DNA of 64,000 nt from Rhynchonema sp. JSB1_4. Lineage: Eukaryota; Nematoda; Chromadorea; Monhysterida; Xyalidae. A program made the translations under genes and the position numbers. Where the stretch lies: positions 1 through 64,000 of the forward strand of contig JASAMV010000620.1 in assembly GCA_030248065.1 (NCBI GenBank), in the 5' to 3' direction. Each line of letters opens with the position of its first letter. Position 1 is the stretch's first letter. The notes beneath the pieces were generated by a model. That model saw only the letters and a list, made by a program, of their open reading frames with translations, did no database searches and was not told the origin of the DNA. Below are positions 56,662 to 64,000 of the stretch, piece after piece.

Positions 56662-57161
56662 GTTGCAGTTTTCGTGTTTTAATTTCTGGAACTGAAGTCG
56701 AAGTTCACGTAATATGTAGAAATACGAGAGCAACATGGACCACCACCGGGCTCGGGTGAATTCCCATCTCCCCGGTCATCACAATATGGTGTGAGGTGAA
56801 CAGATAAAAAAGCTCAATGAACAGTGAAGAAATATTAAAAAATTCGTCCAGATTTGTCATTTGTTTGTGTGCAATGCAAGAGCACACCGAAAAGGAAAGG
56901 AACTGACGACGAAAATATATGTTGTTGTTGAGGTGATGTGCACTGCCCATGCCCATGCGACAGTCAGCTGTGCATTAGCAGAACTGCACACAAGCAGCAG
57001 ACTTGCACGATGTTTCACTCTCACTGCAACTCGGTGCTTTCTAACGCAGGCTCAGACATGCAATACGTCTCTGTCTCGACTTCAGCAAGAATCAAATTTT
57101 AGAGCTAGAGGTCGTTTTTTCTTGAAAGTATTTTTTACTTCAAGCATCGCTCGCATCTGCA
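56662..57161. promoter_or_regulatory. Shared upstream region of two divergent genes
   Basis: Five hundred bases separate the start codons of OSTF1 (minus) and the POLR1D-like gene (plus), so both promoters and 5' UTRs must lie here unless non-coding exons overlap. I see no clear TATA pair. The inference is from gene layout only. Confidence 0.5.
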
Positions 57162-59846
57162 ATGCGCCGGCACGACGGTGATATCACACCCACATGCAGT
57201 AAGCTGACGGCAAAATCGCCACAAGCGAAAGCAGAGTCGAATATCCACACGGAAAGCGTTGACGATGATTCCGAAATTCGCAGGTTGGTTTCCTATCGGG
57301 GGGATTTCTTGATGGTAGGTTGTTTTGAAGAACAAAGCAGATTACAATTTTCAGGAAGGCCAAAGAAGAGCTGCTAAAGGAAGCGAAGCGCGCCAAAACA
57401 CGTTACGACGAATCTGGTCCCCAAGGCTGGTGAGTTTATCAGGGAGCAACACCCATAGTTCTGAATCTGCTTCATCTGAGGATACAGTATGTATCATCCA
57501 GCAGAAAAGTGAATTAATTCTCACAAACAGATACTACCGAGGCAACAAACATGAGTAACTTTCAGTGTTCGTGCTGACATCCAGTCTGTCATATTCTGAA
57601 CGACCCTGTTGTTGGTCCACCATTACGACGGCAACAATGCCCGTTCAAAGTCTCAGCTCGTTGTCCCTCGAATTCATCGTTCGTCACTGTCAGTCCATTG
57701 CTCAGTCCGGCCAACTTCTCAGTGATCACCATCGAGTAATCATTCTACGATGGCTGATGCAGCATCGAATGGTTGAGCATCACATGTCTGACTGTCGCGC
57801 ACTGGAACAAATGTTGACTTCCCCGTTGCGTTGCGAATCAATCAGTCTAACGACGGTAGAAGAGACTTATTCCGACGAATTCATTGATTTATTGGTCAAT
57901 TCACTTCGTTCGACACTTGTGAACTTGACACTGGACTGTCGATTCAAATTCTTATCGGATTCGATCAAACGACTGTTGCTCGGATTGTCCAACATCAAAC
58001 ATTTGGAAATCAACGAAATGTACGTTCAGGATGACCAGATTGCGACCGAAGCTGTCGATGACTTTCGGCAGCTCGAACATTTCTCGATCCAGTACTACAC
58101 GCGAAACGACGGACTCAAACTGGAATCGGTGGTCAGCGCCAATCCGAACTTGAAACATTATTCCTCCACAAAACGTGGCGTGTCATTGCCGAATGAAGAC
58201 CTGCTTTTGATCGCTATCGGCAGGTCTTTGCCCAACACATTGTCCCATCTGGAACTGAACAACTTTACATGCAGCAAACATATTCTGGCAGCCACGTTGT
58301 GTGCTTGCATGAACATTGAGGCTTTGAAACTGACCGGTTCGTTTCAACTTGACTTGCCGAGTATGCAAACACTCGGTGGAAGATTTCAATGGAAATCCTT
58401 GGATCTTTGTTTCAAAGTCACACCGCCGATGGAGACTTATCAAGCGCTTCAGCTGCTTCCAACGACGCTTGAGGATGTCTCACTTCGTTTTGGCCCTTCG
58501 AACAGGGATCTCATTTGCGCTGCGCTATTCAGGCTGCCACAATTAGCATATCTCCGTTATCACACCGAATTTTTCAACGATGCTTTGGTCAACAAAATCC
58601 TGAGCTCGTTAGGTTCTAAACTGATCAGTTTTGATTTTGGTTTGGCCGATGTATTGACCGACGTTGGACTGTCTTCGTTTGCACAACATTGTGCGCGAGG
58701 CTCCCTGTCTGAGCTTCGCATTCACAGCGATACCAACAAATACAATCGTGTCTGTGGTGGTTTAACCCTGATCCCGTTTTTGGAAGTGCCTGCTGTGTCT
58801 GGTCACTTAACTGCAATTTATCTGAATTATTTCAAAGCTTTAACCCCACAGTTGTTGCGTGCCATTTATGTCAACTGTTGCAATCTGACTGAGCTGCATT
58901 TGGCCGGCGTAAGGAGCGTCAACGATAATTTTCTGGTCGATTTATCGCAAAATTGTAGATGTCTATCAAAATTGTGTCTTCGTTCCTGTTGGAATGTTAC
59001 TGATGTCGGCATTTGGACTTTGGCTAGGAACCTCCGACTTGAGTACCTTGACGTCGCTATGTGCATTCGACTGACCTGTGAGTCGCTGATCGCTTTACAA
59101 CTGCAACGTGATTCATTGGACACGTTTATTTTTAATGGCATTCCTGGAATCCCACCCAGATTGCCAGAGGTTGAACGATTGTGTGATCTTTGTTGGAACA
59201 GGCTGCGCATGTACGTGTACCCTTGGCAGGGTTAGAAACGATAAAACGATGTAAGTCTTGTTGTTAAGTGGCACACACTTGTATTCGTCACACGCGTGAA
59301 CCGAAAAACCAGAAAAATTATGCCAAAAGAATATAAGACAGCCGTAGTAACTGCATGTATTATGCAAAACTCAAATGTTCAGACAAGTCACACGTATGTA
59401 CAAGTATGTAAGCTCATCTTGAGCTTTGTAAAATCTACCGTGTAAACGCAACTTGAATTATGTAACCCAGGTACCTTATAGCATGTACAGTGATTTTTGT
59501 GAATCTTGAATTTATTCATCGCGATGTAGGTACACCCAAGGGTCACGAAAACAGTCCCACCCACCACAGAACCGACGCCTGATCAAAGTTCAAGTTTTGC
59601 TCTGTATCAGTCCGTTTTGTTCGCAGGCTGCCGTCCCGCATCCCGTCCACCAACAAACAGTTCTTGGCGCGAATGTTGGTCGATGCCCGATCCAATCATC
59701 ATCGCAGACGACCGACCCCCGCCGCCAGCAGTCACGGTGAAACATCAGCAATGCGCTCGGACAGAACGGGTGATGAACAAAGCGAGAAGACGACCAGGAA
59801 ACGCAAACATTCGCCAACGGATGCGAACTGCCGTCGTCATAAATGA
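57162..59846 (+). CDS. Small basic protein resembling the alternative (isoform 2) product of POLR1D
   Basis: Three exons join exactly in frame: 57162-57283, 57355-57429 and 59627-59846, giving 138 residues. The central block KAKEELLKEAKRAKTRY...GPQGW and, straight across the second splice, LPSRIPSTNKQFLARML correspond to the KAIEELLKEAKRGKTR...GPMGW and STNKRFL segments of human POLR1D isoform 2. The Trp codon of the GW pair is itself created by the splice. The N-terminus is hydrophilic. The C-terminus is Arg/Lys/Ser-rich (HHRRRPTP, RKRKHSP), again like the human isoform. The human protein shares its first exon with the RNA polymerase I/III subunit but is not that subunit; its function is poorly known. 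The second intron (57430-59626) contains a complete intronless gene on the same strand. Confidence 0.8.
57637..59235 (+). CDS. Leucine-rich-repeat protein nested in an intron (FBXL/AMN1 or ZYG11-like)
   Basis: Single uninterrupted frame of 532 residues from the ATG at 57637, lying wholly inside the last intron of the POLR1D-like gene. An in-frame ATG at 57565 would add 24 residues without family features. The N-terminus (QSLSSLSLEFIVRHCQSIAQ, then HHRVIILRWLMQH) resembles the VHL/BC-box helix seen in ZYG11/ZER1-type Elongin-Cullin 2 receptors (SLxxxCLxFL), although Ser replaces the usual Cys. From about residue 70 onward come irregular leucine-rich repeats. The last ones are of Cys-containing AMN1/FBXL type (LTELHLAGVRSVND, LCLRSCWNVTDVGIWTLA, LEYLDVAMCIRLT). 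This suggests a substrate receptor of a ubiquitin ligase, but the exact family is uncertain. The lack of introns in an intron-rich genome suggests a retroposed origin. Confidence 0.8.
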   Translation: MPVQSLSSLSLEFIVRHCQSIAQSGQLLSDHHRVIILRWLMQHRMVEHHMSDCRALEQMLTSPLRCESISLTTVEETYSDEFIDLLVNSLRSTLVNLTLDCRFKFLSDSIKRLLLGLSNIKHLEINEMYVQDDQIATEAVDDFRQLEHFSIQYYTRNDGLKLESVVSANPNLKHYSSTKRGVSLPNEDLLLIAIGRSLPNTLSHLELNNFTCSKHILAATLCACMNIEALKLTGSFQLDLPSMQTLGGRFQWKSLDLCFKVTPPMETYQALQLLPTTLEDVSLRFGPSNRDLICAALFRLPQLAYLRYHTEFFNDALVNKILSSLGSKLISFDFGLADVLTDVGLSSFAQHCARGSLSELRIHSDTNKYNRVCGGLTLIPFLEVPAVSGHLTAIYLNYFKALTPQLLRAIYVNCCNLTELHLAGVRSVNDNFLVDLSQNCRCLSKLCLRSCWNVTDVGIWTLARNLRLEYLDVAMCIRLTCESLIALQLQRDSLDTFIFNGIPGIPPRLPEVERLCDLCWNRLRMYVYPWQG

Positions 59847-59926
59847 TGCTTGTGAAATTATTTTTTTATCATTCAATTCAATTTATTGTCTTGGCTGTTC
59901 ACAATTAAATAAGCGTTTTTCATATA

Positions 59927-60205
59927 TATTGGTCGTACAATGACTTTATAAGAATTGGTCAAATTTTTTTCCTGAATCGTAAAGCAGGAAAGTGACGGGG
60001 CAATGACGTTGCGTTGCGTGATCGCACACAAAACACGTAGTAAAGAGAATGTTTCAGACCTGCGGCAACGTGGTTGATCTGCTAGATTATTTTCAGCTGA
60101 AAATGTTTTGTGAGAATCACAAATAGCACAGTAGTTAAGAGTGACTGAACGTGAAAATCAGGATTGATTTTGATGAATTCTTATATGGTCATTGTGCGCC
60201 CAATA
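59927..60205. repeat. 279-bp MITE, copy 2 (inverted relative to 52876-53154)
   Basis: Begins TATTGGTCGTACAATGACTT and ends CATTGTGCGCCCAATA. Reverse-complement match to copy 1 along its whole length, with equal length by my coordinates. Its centre reads GAATGTTTCAGACC, a variant of the window-wide word. It begins 80 bases after the stop codon of the POLR1D-like gene and may overlap its 3' UTR. Confidence 0.92.
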
Positions 60206-60716
60206 CATGCAGTAAATGTATTTTTTACCTCAAGTGCAAAGCTATACCTAATTTATTTGTGCATGATCACATGAGGCACTGAAGAAATCAAATCATCCCT
60301 TGCCTTTGTTCACCTCGAAACAAAGCGTCACAGTTTTTGCGCGGCGCGCAGTGCGTATGTTCCTCTTGTAACAATCGTGCGTGAACGGACAAGACCGCTG
60401 CTTTGCGCGTTTTTTTGGCCAGTCCTTTCCATAAAAATCACTTGAACAAAGACCGCGAAGCGAAACAAATGCGCATAAATCACTTGAAATCAAGTTCAGC
60501 GGTCCAAACGCAATTCACCTGTTGTCACTTATTGTGACAGCAGCATTGCAACAACGCACGGCACATGAGCGCACGTTGAGTAGATGCTGGCGGCACTACG
60601 TCAGTTTCGTAGTGCGAGTGCCCATTCTAATTAGTCGTCTCTTATTGGTGTCAGCTCATGTACGATCAGGCATTCATTTTCAACTTACGGTTCATGTGTG
60701 CCAGCCAGGTGCTGAA

Positions 60717-60840
60717 GGCCAATTGTTAGGTGGTTGACACACATCGTTGAAACAACGGCAAATTTTAGGCACACGTTCCTGATGGAATACTGAAGATCGA
60801 AAACATTCAAGCGCGTGCGTTAACCACTCCGCAATAAGCC
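60717..60840. repeat. MITE of the TGTGTCAACCAC family, clearest copy
   Basis: The left end GGCCAATTGTTAGGTGGTTG (then ACACAC) is mirrored by the right end GCGTTAACCACTCCGCAATA (then AGCC). Length 124 bp. Confidence 0.8.
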
Positions 60841-61166
60841 AGCGCACTCGGTTCAGCTTTGTGACAAACGAACCAAACCGCATGTATAAGTAGTCATTGC
60901 GGCGCTGGCGGCTCCAAAGTCGACATTGACCGATAACGTGCGTCCACTGTTTTCCACATCTCGCTAACTGTATATATCACCAGCGTTAACGTACGCTCAC
61001 TGGTGCGTACTAACGTCATGCCAAGAATACCAAACATAAAGCCGAATTTCGACTGTAAACGAGAAGGACCCACCCGTCCACCCACATTGTAAGACACCAA
61101 AAATGGAGCGGGCTTACTCTCCGTGTCTGTGTGCATGGGGGTTAAAGAGACGGTGAAAGTGGTACA

Positions 61167-61188
61167 CATGTGTGTGTGTGTGTGTGTG
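61167..61188. repeat. GT dinucleotide microsatellite
   Basis: About eleven uninterrupted GT units. Confidence 0.9.
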
Positions 61189-63854
61189 ACCAAGTGCAAG
61201 TGGGTCATGACCAGACTCAAGCACAGTGGTTCGTTGTTTGGTTGTTGGTTGCGTCCCCAAAAAAGCAAGCCCCAGAGAAGAAAAAGCTTTTTATAAACGA
61301 AGGAAACAGCACAGCGACCCAGCGTCAGCCCTGCGCATGGCTGCCGCACACGGTCTGCGCATGTACCAAAACAGCACAGTGACTACTGACTGCCGAAAAA
61401 CTCTGACCATGACGTCTGTACCCTCTGTCTGTGTGTGCACGTGTATGAAGGTACACATGTCACGTTTTGTGGACAGCTGCATTTGAACCCTGGTGTTTGT
61501 ACGTACGCCAGTATTAGCATCGCCCGAGAGCCGGGCGGACGCGGCACACATACACTGCAGCAGCGGCAGTACTCAAACTGCGCGCGCGCACAACTCAACT
61601 GACAACAACCACTATCGATTCCGGGGCATGCCCGCATATGGTCGGAGTTTTTGTCACAGCGCACACACTAGGACATGCACGTGTCACGCTCATGTATATG
61701 CGCATGTACCAGTATGTTTTCGGCTGTACGCCACCAACTGTGTATATGTACAGCAGGCACCCGTATGTACAGTGCCGCTGGGCTGGTTGCACTGACTATA
61801 GGCACATACTCACTCACTCACTTGCAGTGCGCGCGCACGTCTAAGGATCAAACTAAGACCAGAATGGTGGCGCGCGCAGCCACTAACCGAATAAGCTTAA
61901 CCAGCCATGCCCGCACATGCTGTGTCCGCGTGTCGGTATACATAAGTTGGCTGCCATACCACAGCTATAACTCCTTTCCACATGAGACCCCATTGCCGCT
62001 ACCTATATGCCATTTATACGCGCGTTGAGGTGTGCAAAATGTCTACTACCGTATTGTCAAGCTGTTAATTTGACGTCGCGCTCATGCTTTTCACTCGTTG
62101 ATGCAGTCACAAGTCACAACCGTGTCGTTGGGTTCCTTGACCTCGGTTTGTGGGCAACAATTGGTGTACGCCTGCAGTCGTGCTACGGCATGCATGAAAT
62201 AGAATGACCTCGTTGCTCAACTTTTTTCCGGGTGGACAGCACTTCTTGATGTTCGAGCACATTGCGCCCTGTTTCTACCTGGAACCGCTTAAGTGACTGC
62301 AGCGAAAAATAGCGACTTTTTTAAGCCGCTGCTTGATGTTCCACCAGCGGGCGCCCGAAAACTGCTTCATGCCAACACTGTTGTCATCTTCGTCAGTTGA
62401 TGTGCTTTTATTGTGTGTCCTTGCACAAAACAACGTTTGACGAATGATTGTCCAAAAAGGAACGGTCAATTATAGCGTGGCTGACACAGATCATTGACAC
62501 ACTCCGTCAACGCAGCAGTGTTTAAAAGGTGTGTCGAACGTCAGTCATCTAGACCTAACGCACCCCCGTTTTCTTGGGTAGAAATGAAGGACACTGTTGT
62601 ATACCAAGTGAGCAAAAAACTGGCAGGTCTTCTCACCCGCTAAATAGCAAAATCGAATAGAATCAGGTTCTTTTAGAGTAAAATCAAAGAAATGCGGACC
62701 AGCTTCATGTCTCGAGTTCACTAGTTTGTTTTGCAAACAATAATGAACTCGATGCTGTATTTGATTTCAACCCACCAAAATTTGGGTGCCGAGTGACGTT
62801 CGACACACATTTCAAGCTTGAGCTTCCTTGACAACCGTTTGCAAGCATAGTTAAGTGTGTCAACCAGTTTTCAAACAGCCAAAATGACGTCAGTGCATGC
62901 GTGTTGCTCCCATAAAGCCGCTTGCAGCAGCATGTGTGCCCATCAGTTGGGTGGCTATGGCTGGATGCTGTGCCCCTCCATTTTCGTGCGTGCCAACGCA
63001 AATGCGCGTTAAGAGAATGAAAACTGCCTGATAGCTGACGACTCGGCTCGTCCATGTACATAGGTGGGTATGGCAGAGAAGAAGACACCCACTTGGACGT
63101 AATCATGGAGGGCTGGTCAACCGAAATTCGTTTTTTTTTTCATTCTTCGTGACTGACTTGCTGCTCGCCGTTGTTGTTTTGTTGTTCGTCAAACGAACGT
63201 GCCTGTTCTGTACTGCTTTATGCTCGCCAAAACAAAATCGAAAAATATGTAGTGTGTGGTTGTCGTGTGTGGTAGTGTTTGGTCCCTCAAGGATATTTGC
63301 ATTTTGTTAACTGGTGCTTCCTTGTCTGCGGCGGTCATGGCTGCTAAGCTGCATGGCTCATGTTCTTGGTAAAGGCTGCTTTTGTATAATATCTTGTGGT
63401 ATTCCGCCCCTTCAATCGAGTGCATTCATATGTTATATAGACTCTCTACTATTAATGAAAGAAAAAAGTGCAAAGATTCGGCTTATTCTTGTGTAATCTA
63501 CGCATGTGCTGACGTGCTGACGAAGCAGAGCTAACACGAAGGCCACGTGCATTGCACAGAACACTGCTGTGCCCAGTTGAGCCAGCGTGAAACATGCGCC
63601 GATGCGAAGACCACACTTGAACTAGTAAAAAATTCTCCAACTCACATGCTTCACGTTCATGTGCAAGACAATTCTTCACAGATTTGTCACAGCGATCTAG
63701 GTCTGGGCAATGGTGTATATTCCTCTTCGCAATGCACTTGACACCTGAACTCTTGTTTCATGTTGAACCAAGCGACACAGACAGAGCGCCTTCTGGTTGA
63801 GTCAGTCAGACGTTATTATACTCTTGCAGCTATACGTGCAATGTTCGTTCAGTC

Positions 63855-63999
63855 GGCCAATTGTATGGTGGTTGACGCATTTCATTAGCACAGTTTCGTT
63901 GACACAACTTTTAACATTTTTGCGTTAGAAGCACCAATTTGCACCGTACGTTAGAAGAGGTGCGCCAACGACGTGTGTCAGCCACGTCAGAATAACCCC
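63855..63999. repeat. MITE of the TGTGTCAACCAC family at the window edge
   Basis: The left end GGCCAATTGTATGGTGGTTG (then ACGC) and the right end GTGTGTCAGCCACGTCAGAA (then TAACCCC) are inverted copies. About 145 bp. Confidence 0.7.
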
Positions 64000-64000
64000 G

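Larger units (their letters stand above)
60206..64000. other. Gene-poor end of window with MITEs
   Basis: No supported exon on either strand. It holds TGTGTCAACCAC-family elements at 60717-60840 and 63855-63999, possible ends of another at about 62465 and 62850, a GT microsatellite at 61167-61188, and otherwise unassigned sequence. Confidence 0.5.

Noticed and set aside
57565..57636. Upstream in-frame ATG of the LRR gene
   Set aside because: The added 24 residues lack family features, while the BC-box-like helix begins right after the ATG at 57637.
60894..61349. 151-codon minus-strand open frame
   Set aside because: Low-complexity HTHTHTH from the GT microsatellite, no family pattern and no splice context.
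62705..63106. 133-codon minus-strand open frame
   Set aside because: It runs through the end of a MITE-like TGTGTCAACCA sequence and shows no domain.

Overview
This window is nuclear DNA from an invertebrate animal, most likely an ecdysozoan (tardigrade, nematode-like or arthropod-like). The lineage cannot be fixed from the sequence alone. The evidence is ten recognisable animal genes, almost all split by many short introns, set among short inverted-repeat transposons, with no bacterial gene organisation. Gene models were built by hand from splice signals, frame continuity and remembered family sequences. For nearly all models the exon lengths close exactly in frame.

Layout. 0-1 kb: decayed 3' end of a CR1/jockey-like LINE. 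1.1-2.4 kb: inverted-repeat element and GC/AT-rich repeats. 2.4-6.1 kb (+): 13-finger C2H2 zinc-finger protein. 6.4-7.9 kb (+): short-chain dehydrogenase. 8.0-13.8 kb (-): N-terminal half of the ciliary transport protein IFT172; the other half is not visible. 13.9-19.4 kb: dense mosaic of repeats. 19.4-28.2 kb (+): class I phosphatidylinositol transfer protein with a 6-kb intron full of inverted-repeat elements. 29.9-31.6 kb (+): XLF/NHEJ1 DNA-repair factor. 33.0-39.0 kb (+): unrecognised secreted-type protein with repeated Cys domains around a Trp-rich tandem-repeat block. 41.0-46.8 kb (+): NRF-type membrane acyltransferase. 50.1-53.9 kb (+): Six1/2 (sine oculis) homeobox gene. 55.0-56.7 kb (-): OSTF1 (SH3 plus ankyrin). 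57.2-59.8 kb (+): gene resembling the alternative (isoform 2) product of POLR1D, with an intronless leucine-rich-repeat gene inside its last intron on the same strand. 60-64 kb: no gene seen, several MITEs.

The genes do not form one pathway. They cover cilia, lipid transfer, DNA repair, eye/muscle patterning and signalling. The most unusual signals run across the whole window. A 9-12-base word (TGAAACATCA, or its complement TGATGTTTCA) occurs about 28 times, often exactly at or just upstream of 3' splice sites but also inside exons. Many 5' splice sites read GTTGGT instead of the usual GTRAGT. A MITE family with terminal TGTGTCAACCAC sits repeatedly in introns. The most novel single gene is the Cys-domain/Trp-repeat gene at 33-39 kb.
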